From NCBI GenBank assembly GCA_027488935.1, contig JAIYAP010000016.1, positions 1 through 64,000 on the forward strand: a DNA stretch of 64,000 nt, read 5' to 3'. Origin of the DNA: Saprospiraceae bacterium (GTDB lineage: Bacteria > Bacteroidota > Bacteroidia > Chitinophagales > Saprospiraceae). The stretch's first letter is position 1. Each line of letters opens with the position of its first letter. The translations under genes were made by a program, and so were the position numbers. The notes beneath the pieces are model-generated. The model did no database searches. It was given only the letters and a program-made list of their open reading frames with translations, and was not told the DNA's origin. Below are positions 1 to 8,716 of this stretch, in pieces.

Positions 1-133
1 TCATCACTCATCACTCATCACTCATCACTCATCACTCATCACTCATCACTCATCACTCATCACTCATCACTCATCATTCATCATTCATCACTCATCACTC
101 ATCACTCATCACTCATCACTCATCACTCATCAC
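1..133. repeat. Heptamer tandem repeat (TCATCAC)n
   Basis: Nineteen consecutive 7-bp units read TCATCAC, except units 11 and 12 (71-84), which read TCATCAT. The array starts at the first base of the window, so its true length is unknown. It runs into the 3' end of the minus-strand arfB gene, whose last three codons (Ser-Asp-Glu) and TGA stop are made of repeat sequence. Seven is not a multiple of three, so copy-number change would shift the frame of anything read through the array. It is a microsatellite, not a CRISPR, because it has no spacers. Confidence 0.97.
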
Positions 134-536
134 TAAAATCAAATCCCCCCTTCCGATTGGCCTTTTTTTCGGAGTTTTTACGCTTCGCGGCTACCCGTGC
201 GCGATCGACGGATGCAGGTACGCGGGTAATTTTGCGCGGTTTTTCTTCGATCAGGGCGGTTTCTATTTTTTTGATCAATTTATCTTCCGCCATTTCTTTA
301 TTGAGGAGTTGAGAACGTGCCGTTTGATTGGTTACTGCCAACACGCCTTCTGCTGAGATTTGTCGGGCCAGTTTTTCCTGAATCCGGGCTTTTTCCCCCT
401 CCGTCAGGGCATTCGAGTCCGCAATGAATAGCCGGGCCTCCACTTTGGTCTCCACTTTATTCACGTTTTGTCCGCCCGCACCACTGGATCGGGCGGTGCG
501 ATAACTGATTTCCTGTTTTAATAATTCCTTGTTCAT
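123..536 (-). CDS. arfB: Peptidyl-tRNA hydrolase ArfB (ribosome rescue)
   Basis: This 137-residue protein belongs to the ArfB/YaeJ/ICT1 family, which hydrolyses peptidyl-tRNA on ribosomes stalled at mRNA ends. The class I release-factor signature is near the N-terminus (about residues 17-26, SSGAGGQNVN), with the catalytic GGQ. The C-terminus is rich in Lys and Arg (RVAAKRKNSEKKANRK), matching the basic tail that family members insert into the empty mRNA channel. Length is typical. The gene is divergent from valS. Its last codons and stop lie in the heptamer repeat, so its 3' end is exposed to repeat instability, although the first repeat unit already supplies the stop. Confidence 0.93.
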   Translation of the reverse strand: MNKELLKQEISYRTARSSGAGGQNVNKVETKVEARLFIADSNALTEGEKARIQEKLARQISAEGVLAVTNQTARSQLLNKEMAEDKLIKKIETALIEEKPRKITRVPASVDRARVAAKRKNSEKKANRKGGFDFSDE

Positions 537-591
537 AATTGCCCAACAAACATACGGCGCTAAAAATTCCGTTTTTCCTGTTTGAACTTCC

Positions 592-599
592 TATTTTTG
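592..599 (+). promoter_or_regulatory. Candidate -7 element for valS
   Basis: TATTTTTG fits the Bacteroidota -7 consensus TAnnTTTG. A start about 7 nt downstream would give a leader of roughly 55 nt before the ATG at 662. No clear TTG lies at the usual distance upstream. Its position supports 662 over the in-frame ATG at 539. Confidence 0.4.
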
Positions 600-661
600 C
601 GCTTTCCTTCATAGCCGATTTTTTGAGGCGAACTACTGCACACATGCTACGATCCGAATCT

Positions 662-3343
662 ATGGAACTATCGACCCGTTACGCACCGTCCGAAACTGAA
701 GACAAATGGTATGAATATTGGGAAAAACAGGGCTATTTCCGCTCTGTACCCGATGAACGTGAACCATTTACCATTGTAATTCCGCCGCCGAATGTGACGG
801 GGGTGCTGCACATGGGCCATATGCTGAACAATACGATTCAGGATATTTTGGTCCGGAAAGCCCGCCTGGATGGCAAAAATGCCTGCTGGGTGCCGGGTAC
901 CGACCACGCCAGTATCGCCACGGAAGCAAAAGTGGTGCGTTGGTTGCGGGAAGATATGAACTTGCGCAAGGCCGATTTGACCCGCGATCAGTTTATGGAA
1001 TACGCCTACCAATGGAAAGACAAGTACGGAGGCATCATTTTGCAGCAATTGCGCAAATTGGGCGCTTCCTGCGATTGGGAACGCACGGCCTTTACCATGG
1101 ACAAAGGCTATTACGACGATGTGATCCGGGTGTTTGTGGATTTATACCAAAAAGACAAATTGTACCGCGGTTTGCGCATGGTCAACTGGGATCCGGTGGC
1201 CAAAACGGTGCTTTCCAATGAGGAAGTGCTGCATAAAGAGGAGCAATCGCAACTGTTTTATATTCAGTATGCCATGGAAGGTGCGCAAGATGCCACCGAA
1301 GGCATTGTAATCGCTACGCAGCGTCCGGAAACGATTTTTGCCGACGTGGCAATTTGTGTAAATCCGAACGACCCGCGTTATGCAGCGCTGGTGGGCAAAA
1401 ATGTGCTCATTCCGCTCATCAACCGCCCGATTCCGGTCATTGCCGACGATTATGTGGATGTGGAATTTGGTACCGGCGCTTTGAAAATTACGCCTGCGCA
1501 CGACCCGAACGACTATGAAATCGGCCTGCGTTACAACCTGGAGGTGATTGATACCATCGACGATGACGGTCGCATCAACGAACAATGCACCTACACGCCG
1601 CTGGTGGGCCTCGATCGTTTTGAAGCCCGCAAACAAATTCGTCCGGCCTTGGAAGCGAGCGGAAATTTGGTGAAAATTGAAGATTATCAAACCAGCATTG
1701 GCCGTTCGGAGCGCACCAATGCCGTGGTGGAGCCTAAATTGTCGCTGCAGTGGTTTGTAAAAATGACCGATTTGCGCGAACCTGCGGTAAAATCGGTGGA
1801 AGATAAAGATATCCGGTTCTATCCCGACAGCATGAAAAACATGTACCGTTCGTGGATGGATGGCCTGCGCGATTGGTGCGTGAGTCGGCAATTGTGGTGG
1901 GGCCATCGCATTCCGGCTTGGTACCTGGTAAACGATGCCCGTGGCAAAGAAACCGCTGTTTTTGTGGCAGAAACGGCCGAAAAAGCCCTGGAAATTGCCC
2001 GCACCCAAACCGGCAACTCCGCGTTGAGCCTCGCCGACCTGCGTCAGGAAGAAGATGTGCTCGATACCTGGGCCTCTTCCTGGTTGTGGCCGATCAGTGT
2101 TTTTGATGGTTTTAGTCAACCAGAAGGCGAAATCAAATATTATTACCCGACCAATGTGCTGGTTACGGCTCCCGAAATTATCTTTTTCTGGGTGGCGCGG
2201 ATGATCATGGCGGGTTATGAATACATGGGTGAAAAGCCGTTTAGCCACGTGTATTTCACGGGCATTGTGCGCGACCAACAACGCCGGAAAATGTCGAAAT
2301 CGCTGGGCAATTCACCCGATCCGCTCGAAATTATTGCCGAACACGGGGCTGATGCGGTGCGTTACGGCATGTTATCCTGCGCTTCTGCGGGCAACGATGT
2401 GTTGTTTGATATGAAAATGGTGGAAAACGGCCGCAATTTTACCAATAAATTGTGGAATGCCCTGCGGTTGGTACGTGGCTGGGAAATCATCGAACAGCCT
2501 GAAAGTCAAGCAATTGCCGAAACCAATGCCCTGGCGGTGCGCTGGATGCGGGAAAAATTCAGCAAAATCATTGGTTCCCTCGAAAATGATTTCAATACGT
2601 TCCATTTGAGCGAGGCCATGATGTCTTTGTATGGCTTTATTTGGGATGATTTCTGTTCCTGGTACCTCGAAATGATCAAACCGGCGTATGAACGGCCGAT
2701 TGATCGCCAAACGTATGAGGCTACTTTGGATTTATACGGCGATTTGATGATTGCTTTGCATCCGTTTTTGCCGTTTATTACCGAAGAAATCTGGCATCAG
2801 TTGCGCGAGCGAGCGCCCGGAGATGATTGTATGATGCAGGCTTATCCGAAAGGCGGGCAGCCGGATGAAAATTTGATTTACCAGGTAGAAACGGCCAAAG
2901 AAGTGATCGCCAAAGTGCGAGAACTGCGCAATCAACATCAAATCAAACCCCGGGAACCGCTGAATGTACAGGTACAAAACAGTGCTTCGGCCCGCAGTTT
3001 ATACGAATTGAAGGGTTTATTGCCCTTGATTCAGAAATTGGCGGTATTGTCGGACTTCTCCTTTACCGAAACGGAAGCACCGAACAGCAAAAGTTTCATC
3101 GTTGGCACCGAGCAATATTTCGTGGAGTTGAACCTCGAAATTGATGTAGTGGCCGAACGCAAAAAAATAGAAGAAGAATTGGTGTACCAGGCAGGATTTG
3201 TTAAATCCATTGAAGGCAAATTGTCCAACGAGCGTTTTGTAGCCGGGGCGCCACAGGCAGTAGTAGACAATGAGCGTAAAAAATTGGCGGACGGCCTGGC
3301 CCGGATTCAGATATTGAAGGAGCAGTTGGAGAAACTTGGGTAG
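662..3343 (+). CDS. valS: Valyl-tRNA synthetase
   Basis: This 893-residue class Ia aminoacyl-tRNA synthetase charges tRNA-Val. The HIGH motif appears as HMGH at residues 50-53 and KMSKS at 543-547. The editing (CP1) region lies between them, and the C-terminal ~65 residues (from AERKKIEEEL) form the valyl-type coiled-coil arm. The frame stays open upstream to an ATG at 539, but those 41 residues are unlike synthetase sequence and would include the promoter, so the ATG at 662 (MELSTRYAPS) is preferred. The gene is divergent from arfB and is followed by a large hairpin. Confidence 0.96.
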   Translation: MELSTRYAPSETEDKWYEYWEKQGYFRSVPDEREPFTIVIPPPNVTGVLHMGHMLNNTIQDILVRKARLDGKNACWVPGTDHASIATEAKVVRWLREDMNLRKADLTRDQFMEYAYQWKDKYGGIILQQLRKLGASCDWERTAFTMDKGYYDDVIRVFVDLYQKDKLYRGLRMVNWDPVAKTVLSNEEVLHKEEQSQLFYIQYAMEGAQDATEGIVIATQRPETIFADVAICVNPNDPRYAALVGKNVLIPLINRPIPVIADDYVDVEFGTGALKITPAHDPNDYEIGLRYNLEVIDTIDDDGRINEQCTYTPLVGLDRFEARKQIRPALEASGNLVKIEDYQTSIGRSERTNAVVEPKLSLQWFVKMTDLREPAVKSVEDKDIRFYPDSMKNMYRSWMDGLRDWCVSRQLWWGHRIPAWYLVNDARGKETAVFVAETAEKALEIARTQTGNSALSLADLRQEEDVLDTWASSWLWPISVFDGFSQPEGEIKYYYPTNVLVTAPEIIFFWVARMIMAGYEYMGEKPFSHVYFTGIVRDQQRRKMSKSLGNSPDPLEIIAEHGADAVRYGMLSCASAGNDVLFDMKMVENGRNFTNKLWNALRLVRGWEIIEQPESQAIAETNALAVRWMREKFSKIIGSLENDFNTFHLSEAMMSLYGFIWDDFCSWYLEMIKPAYERPIDRQTYEATLDLYGDLMIALHPFLPFITEEIWHQLRERAPGDDCMMQAYPKGGQPDENLIYQVETAKEVIAKVRELRNQHQIKPREPLNVQVQNSASARSLYELKGLLPLIQKLAVLSDFSFTETEAPNSKSFIVGTEQYFVELNLEIDVVAERKKIEEELVYQAGFVKSIEGKLSNERFVAGAPQAVVDNERKKLADGLARIQILKEQLEKLG

Positions 3344-3366
3344 GATTACCACGGATTTCTTTACGC

Positions 3367-3447
3367 ACCACAGATTACACGGATTAACACAGATTTTTTT
3401 GATTTATAATTGCTTGAAAATTTGTGTTAATCTGGGCAATCTGTGGT
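3367..3447. repeat. Intergenic inverted repeat after valS
   Basis: A long imperfect inverted repeat: the arm at 3367-3397 (beginning ACCACAGATT) pairs with 3417-3447 (ending AATCTGTGGT) around an AT-rich loop. It starts 23 bp after the valS stop and probably ends valS transcription. It may once have served the convergent GT39 gene too, whose 3' remnant follows directly. Such CACAGATT...AATCTGTG hairpins are common between Bacteroidota genes. Confidence 0.6.
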
Positions 3448-3456
3448 TGCCAATTC

Positions 3457-3567
3457 CTAATGCCCCATTTCCCGCTTATAAAACACAAACCCATTCTTCC
3501 GGTACAACTCATGACAATCCGCCAAGGTAGGCAACTCGCCCAGATTGGTCACTTTTGCCACGAAATA
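3457..3567 (-). pseudogene. 3' fragment of the GT39 glycosyltransferase gene
   Basis: Bases 3462-3567 match 8722-8827 over 106 bp with two mismatches (3490 and 3559), in the same orientation. On the minus strand the fragment encodes the last ~35 residues of the GT39 protein, ending KREMGH then TAG at 3457-3459, where the intact gene ends KREMGR and TAA. It has no start and cannot be functional. It marks the left edge of the segment carrying the two T9SS genes, so the pair of copies forms a long direct repeat around about 5.15 kb. Confidence 0.92.
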
Positions 3568-3628
3568 AGATAAGAATATGCTCGTATTATGAATTTACTA
3601 TTAAGTTTAGGTGTTTAGGCAGATTTCT

Positions 3629-3661
3629 TTTGACTTTTTGATCAAAATGCCTTTAAATTTG
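3629..3661 (+). promoter_or_regulatory. Candidate promoter for the beta-helix surface protein
   Basis: TTTG at 3629-3632 and TAAATTTG at 3654-3661 are 21 bp apart, a full match to the Bacteroidota -33/-7 pattern. The predicted start is near 3668, giving a leader of about 68 nt before the ATG at 3736. Confidence 0.55.
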
Positions 3662-3735
3662 AATTCAGATGTAGTAGTAATCTTTAGGGACCCATTGTTA
3701 GTTAGTGTCTGTCACCAATTAAATTTTTATATATT

Positions 3736-6700
3736 ATGAAAAATTTTCTTTTCAAATTTTTTCTTTCATTTCACCTTCTTTATTGCTGTGATTTGAACGC
3801 ACAAAAAGAAGGGGAGTCTTGTGCTGATTTTTCAGTAACCGAACAAATTGTTGATTGTAAATTAAGATTGACTTTTACTGCTACGAGTTGTTCAAACTGT
3901 GTGCATCAGTGGAGTATTGGATCATGTGGCATGAATCAGACGTTAACAGGAGCAACAGTTTCATTTTTTGTTTCTAACGTTAATTCTTACCTTGGAGAAC
4001 AGATTCCAGTAAGTCATGTTATTTCGTGCAATGGTAGTACTACAACTTATGCACAAAATTACATTTTGAAAACACAAGGGATTTTCATTGGCGAGCCAGG
4101 GGCTTTTAATTCTATTTTACCTGCAACTACTTTAGTTGGGTGTAATAATTTGGCTAATTTATTGAATGATGTCATTGTGGGTAAGAAAATTTACATTTCA
4201 AGTAGTATTGAATTTGATAAACCCTCACAAGTTTTTGCAAATTGTGATGTTTGTATGGACCCTGGAACATCTTTGATCGTTGGGAAGAACAATTCTTTAA
4301 CTACAAATGTTTTAACCTTACTGCATGCAACAGTAGTACATAATGCCATTTCAGGCTCTCAACAGAGTGGAATTTGGAAAGGAATTGAAGTTAAAAATAA
4401 TGGAAAACTAAGAAGTTTAGACTCGAAAATAACAGGTGCATTAATTGGTGTTAATATAAAAAATAATTCAGGAGCTAGAATAGAACTTCAAAGATCTAGA
4501 TTTGAAAATAATATGATTGGCTTTTCAGGCAATTCACCTTTCGTAAATGAAGGAATAAAAGGTAATACATTTGCAGGGCCGTATCAGGGAAATAATTCAT
4601 TGCCTATGGCACCTGCATTTCCGAGCATATCATTGGATTCTTATATTTCTCAAAATTTTGGATCATTAGCATACTCACCAATAGAGCGTCCTTTGGCTGG
4701 TATTTATTTACAAAATTCTATATTAAATATCTTCGATGTTAACTATTTTGAGAACCTTTGTTGTGGGATAGTGTTGCGAAAATCTAGTTCTGAAATAAAT
4801 AGTTGTGAATTTAAAAATATTGTTATTGGATACAACTCAAATCAATATTCTGGAAATGGCATTTCAATTATACACTTGAGGCCTTACAATACCTACAGAA
4901 ACGTTGATGCGAATAATAAATTTTATGGCTGTAATTCATCTGGAATTTTTCTTTCTAACAATGTACCTAAAACGTTTTTCAAAAGTTCTGGTTTCCGAAA
5001 TTACAATGTTCAGATAAATGGATATAATCTTAGGTTATATGAAGGTTTGATAATTGACCCAATCAATTCATCCGATTTTTCTTCTATAACGGCTAGTGCC
5101 ATACGCTCTAAAGAATATGGTATAAAGGGATTAGGTTTTAGCCCCACAAGTAAGAATTATTTCAAAATAGAATCAAATACATTCTTTGTAGGTAATTCAA
5201 GTTCAGGAGTTAGGAGGTGTATCTGGTTAGATAAAGTAAATTCTACTGATTTTATGGGTAACCCCAGTATTTCGGTTTCAAAAAATAAGTTTTACGGAGA
5301 TCCATTTGTAGAACCAGATGGTAAAATAGTAAATATTGATTTTTCTAACATGAAGAATGCTCAAATATACTTTAATGATATGGATTCTGAGCTTTTTGGA
5401 CTATTAAACAATGTAACTGGTGTTTTGACTGAAGGAAGCCAAAATATCCGCATTGATTGTAATAAAATGCTGGGAAGAGAAACGGATGTTTCTACTGCTT
5501 TTATGATTAAAAATACTACTGGAGTATCATTAACTGATAATATAACATCCTTTACTTCTGAAGGGATTCATTTTTCTGGTGTGTGTAAAACCGGCGACAA
5601 TGGAGTTAGGTTTAATAGTTTATACCATCATGATTATGGCTTGACTTACGACGCCGACGCTTCAACTGATGAGCAGAACAATGGCCCCAATAGCAATGGC
5701 AATGTATGGGTTAGTGACTGGGAACCTAACAGTGGATATATAGGGGCTAGACATTTTGGAGATAAATTACAGGTAGGCCTCTCTACATACAGGGTGCCTT
5801 CTTCACCCTCGACCCAAAATCCAACGAGTTTTGCATTGATGCCTGGTGTATCCCCTGTGGATTGGTTCCCTCTTGGAGTTGCTTTTTGGGATGATTATAA
5901 TTGCCCGGAAGGCAATTTAGCGCCCGATACGATTATTAGAAAGATAACAACACTAGATCGTAAAATTGCTACCCAGCAATTAGGGCTTCCAGATACAACG
6001 CCTGAAGGTTATTTGTGGCTTATGGAGGATTATCTGTACAGAAAAGTAAAGGATAACCCTGGAATAGCAAATAATGAAACTGCGGTTACAAACTTTGTAA
6101 GTGCAAAACAAAGTCAACCAATTGGGCAACTATATGAAGTTAAGCAAGGAATTGAACACCTTTACGAATCTTCCAATAGTGCAAATGCTGCAATAATTGA
6201 TACCATAACGAAGGCAATTCACTTGTGTATTGTGGATATTGCAAGAATTGATTCAATACTACTTGATACAACCCTTTCTCCCACATTACGTGAAAATAAG
6301 ATATCTTATCGTATAGACAAGCTTACCAATTTTCAATTGCTTCAGGATAGTCTGGATCATCTAATGGCAATTAGAAATCAAGGAACCTCTGGTGTAGTTT
6401 CAAATTTGCTTAGCCAAAACAATGCTATAATTTCTTTAAAGCCTTGGGAACAAAACCAACGTTTTGTAAATCAATTACTTTTAGAAAAAGTAATTCCAGA
6501 TATAGATGTAACTAGTTCCGAATTGGCTCAATTATTTAATATAGCCAAACTTTGTCCTAAGTATGGCGGATGGGCGGTATATGACGCTAGAAGTATTTAT
6601 CACTGGATTACTGGAATTAAAGTTGAAGAAAGTTCCTGCATTCCAGATACTGAAAGGTCATTGAAGCAAAATGCACTAAATGACCATAGCGTTATTTTTT

Positions 6701-6924
6701 TCCCCAATCCAGCATCGGACCTGGTTACATTGGATGTGCCAGAACTTATTCCCGGCACAAAGTTATTCTTGATGAATTTGACTGGACAGATTGTGATGGA
6801 AACAGAAGTTACGGCAAACCGTACAATTTTTTCCGTTAGTCGACTGAACTCGGGTATCTATTTCACCCAAATTGTAGCGCCTGGTGGGCATAATACAATT
6901 GGAAAATTGTTGATCAACAGATAA
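3736..6924 (+). CDS. T9SS-secreted right-handed beta-helix-like surface protein
   Basis: This 1062-residue protein begins with a signal peptide (MKNFLFKFFLSFHLLYCCDL, cut near NAQ). A Cys-containing N-terminal domain follows, then a long stretch (about residues 200-640) of short Asn/Ser/Gly-rich strands (NNSGARIELQRSRFENN and similar) that resembles a parallel beta-helix of the NosD/pectate-lyase kind. A helical segment precedes the C-terminal ~75 residues (FFPNPASDLVTLDVPE ... GKLLINR), a type A T9SS sorting domain that directs outer-membrane export and surface attachment. It is clearly more AT-rich than valS or gcvP and lies in the repeat-bounded insert, which suggests transfer. Ligand or substrate is unknown. 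Confidence 0.8.
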   Translation: MKNFLFKFFLSFHLLYCCDLNAQKEGESCADFSVTEQIVDCKLRLTFTATSCSNCVHQWSIGSCGMNQTLTGATVSFFVSNVNSYLGEQIPVSHVISCNGSTTTYAQNYILKTQGIFIGEPGAFNSILPATTLVGCNNLANLLNDVIVGKKIYISSSIEFDKPSQVFANCDVCMDPGTSLIVGKNNSLTTNVLTLLHATVVHNAISGSQQSGIWKGIEVKNNGKLRSLDSKITGALIGVNIKNNSGARIELQRSRFENNMIGFSGNSPFVNEGIKGNTFAGPYQGNNSLPMAPAFPSISLDSYISQNFGSLAYSPIERPLAGIYLQNSILNIFDVNYFENLCCGIVLRKSSSEINSCEFKNIVIGYNSNQYSGNGISIIHLRPYNTYRNVDANNKFYGCNSSGIFLSNNVPKTFFKSSGFRNYNVQINGYNLRLYEGLIIDPINSSDFSSITASAIRSKEYGIKGLGFSPTSKNYFKIESNTFFVGNSSSGVRRCIWLDKVNSTDFMGNPSISVSKNKFYGDPFVEPDGKIVNIDFSNMKNAQIYFNDMDSELFGLLNNVTGVLTEGSQNIRIDCNKMLGRETDVSTAFMIKNTTGVSLTDNITSFTSEGIHFSGVCKTGDNGVRFNSLYHHDYGLTYDADASTDEQNNGPNSNGNVWVSDWEPNSGYIGARHFGDKLQVGLSTYRVPSSPSTQNPTSFALMPGVSPVDWFPLGVAFWDDYNCPEGNLAPDTIIRKITTLDRKIATQQLGLPDTTPEGYLWLMEDYLYRKVKDNPGIANNETAVTNFVSAKQSQPIGQLYEVKQGIEHLYESSNSANAAIIDTITKAIHLCIVDIARIDSILLDTTLSPTLRENKISYRIDKLTNFQLLQDSLDHLMAIRNQGTSGVVSNLLSQNNAIISLKPWEQNQRFVNQLLLEKVIPDIDVTSSELAQLFNIAKLCPKYGGWAVYDARSIYHWITGIKVEESSCIPDTERSLKQNALNDHSVIFFPNPASDLVTLDVPELIPGTKLFLMNLTGQIVMETEVTANRTIFSVSRLNSGIYFTQIVAPGGHNTIGKLLINR

Positions 6925-6938
6925 TATACAATTCACCT

Positions 6939-6974
6939 ATCCTGACGACGAATTTTCGTCGTCAGGATTTTTTT
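6939..6974 (+). terminator. Rho-independent terminator
   Basis: The perfect 14-bp stem (6939-6952 with 6955-6968) contains CCTGACGACGAA and is followed by seven Ts. It ends only 7 bp before the next ATG at 6982, so the downstream gene either depends on read-through or has a promoter overlapping this hairpin. Confidence 0.85.
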
Positions 6975-6981
6975 CTAAGCC

Positions 6982-8712
6982 ATGAAACAAGCCTACCTGA
7001 TCCTTAGCCTAATCCTTCTACCCATTTTATCCTTTTGCCAATTGCACGACGCTCACTGGGTAAATGGTACGGGCTATAATGGCTTATATGAAGTGCCAAG
7101 CAACTTGCTAAACTTTAATAATGTGCCCATTACCATCAGTTTGTTTACTGGAAACACCGGCATGCGCCAATCAAATACGACCTTATCGGACCGAAAAGGT
7201 AATTTTTTGTGCTATTCCAATGGGATACGGGTTGTGAATAACAAATTCCAGTTGATTGAAAATGGCGATAGTTTAAGTTGGGGAGAAATAGCACAAAATT
7301 ACTATTTTAGGGGTTATCCAGGTATTAGTGGAATGATTGGCCTTCCATCCATCCAAACGGATTCTGCTTTTTATTTGATTCATACGTTGATGGAATATTC
7401 GAATATAGCTGGGTTACTTTTACCAAAATATTATTTCAGTATTGTCGATATGCGGAAAAATAGTGGTTCAGGAAAAGTGATTCAAAAAAATCAGTTACTA
7501 TGGAAGGGTGTAAGAATTCAAGAAGTTTCTGCCTGTCAGCATGGAAATGGGCGCGACTGGTGGGTAATGGCGCAAGAGGATACGGTAAACGCCTATCACC
7601 GTGCTTTATTAGGACCGCAGGGTTTTACCCAAATTGATACACAGCGTATTGGTTACAAAGCAACGGGCTTTTTTAATGAAGGCGGTGGCCAAAATCTCTT
7701 TACACCGGATGGTACAAAATATATAGATTTTGATGCATGGAATGGCATCCGCATTTTTGACTTCAACCGTTGCAGTGGAAAATTATCCAACCCCTTATTA
7801 ATACCATTTCCGGAGCGCTGGTCTTTTGGGGGAGGTGCCGCCATTTCACCCAATTCCCGGTTTTTATACGTGTGTTCCTCGGCACGCATTTTACAGTATG
7901 ACCTTTGGGCTCAGGATATTGGAAGTTCTGGCGATACCGTGGCCATTCAGAAAAACGGGGTTCCTGGCTTTTCTGAAATGAACCTTATGATGGATGGCCG
8001 GATTTATATCATGCCGTTTTCATGGACGTACGATGGGCATTACATCCGATACCCTAATCGCAAAGGTATTGCATGCGAGGTAGTACAAGCAGGTGTTCAT
8101 TTTGAAAATGAATCCAATGCAACAATCCCGCATTTTCCTAATTATCGGCTGGGTGCTGACCTTAGTAGTCCTTGTGATACCCTGGGCATCGTACATGCAC
8201 CGCTTGCCTGGTGGCGGTATGATGTAAGCGATACTTCAGGTTTGTCCATTGGATTTACCGATAATTCCTGGTATCGGCCGGTCAGTTGGCATTGGAATTT
8301 CGGTGACCCAACCTCCTCCCAAAATGAATCAGTCGATACGAATGCGGTGCATTTGTTTACTGCACCGGGCACGTATGAGGTTTGCCTGGCGGTATGCAAT
8401 AGCTACGGCTGCGATACCATGTGCAGAACCCTGGAAGTAAAAACAGTCGGAACACAAACTTCCCATTTTTTGGAAGGTGTTTTGATCTATCCCAATCCGG
8501 CTTCCGAACATTTAACTGTGCAATTGCCTGAATTTAAATTAAATAGCACTTTTGTCTTGACGGATTTACTGGGAAGGGTAGTGCTTTCGACAACGTTATT
8601 GGAAAACCCAGCGGAGTTGCATATTGCCTCGTTAACAAACGGTGTATATTTTGCACAATTAAGCTATGAGGACAAGGTGCAAAATTTGGGTAAGGTGTTG
8701 ATTATGCGGTAA
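6982..8712 (+). CDS. T9SS-secreted protein with beta-propeller-like and PKD domains
   Basis: This 576-residue protein starts with a signal peptide (MKQAYLILSLILLPILSFCQ). Residues ~25-400 contain repeated strand-turn elements such as GTKYIDFDAWNGIRIFDF and ISPNSRFLYVCSSARILQYD, typical of a propeller, possibly of the surface lipoprotein/gliding type. A PKD domain follows (about 409-486, with WHWNFGDPTS and GTYEVCLAVCNSYGC), then a type A T9SS sorting domain (about 500-576, VLIYPNPASEHLTVQLPE). It shares architecture with its upstream neighbour, and both sit in the insert. Its stop is only 4 bp from the converging GT39 stop. Function is unknown beyond surface display. Confidence 0.8.
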   Translation: MKQAYLILSLILLPILSFCQLHDAHWVNGTGYNGLYEVPSNLLNFNNVPITISLFTGNTGMRQSNTTLSDRKGNFLCYSNGIRVVNNKFQLIENGDSLSWGEIAQNYYFRGYPGISGMIGLPSIQTDSAFYLIHTLMEYSNIAGLLLPKYYFSIVDMRKNSGSGKVIQKNQLLWKGVRIQEVSACQHGNGRDWWVMAQEDTVNAYHRALLGPQGFTQIDTQRIGYKATGFFNEGGGQNLFTPDGTKYIDFDAWNGIRIFDFNRCSGKLSNPLLIPFPERWSFGGGAAISPNSRFLYVCSSARILQYDLWAQDIGSSGDTVAIQKNGVPGFSEMNLMMDGRIYIMPFSWTYDGHYIRYPNRKGIACEVVQAGVHFENESNATIPHFPNYRLGADLSSPCDTLGIVHAPLAWWRYDVSDTSGLSIGFTDNSWYRPVSWHWNFGDPTSSQNESVDTNAVHLFTAPGTYEVCLAVCNSYGCDTMCRTLEVKTVGTQTSHFLEGVLIYPNPASEHLTVQLPEFKLNSTFVLTDLLGRVVLSTTLLENPAELHIASLTNGVYFAQLSYEDKVQNLGKVLIMR

Positions 8713-8716
8713 GTAA

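Noticed and set aside
1-133. CRISPR array
   Set aside because: Units are 7 bp with no spacers; it is a microsatellite.
539-661. N-terminal extension of valS from the ATG at 539
   Set aside because: Hydrophobic non-family sequence that would contain the promoter-like TATTTTTG; family start fits 662.
1142-2281. 379-codon minus-strand frame opposite valS
   Set aside because: It lies wholly within valS in antisense and has no domain features; a side effect of valS codon use.
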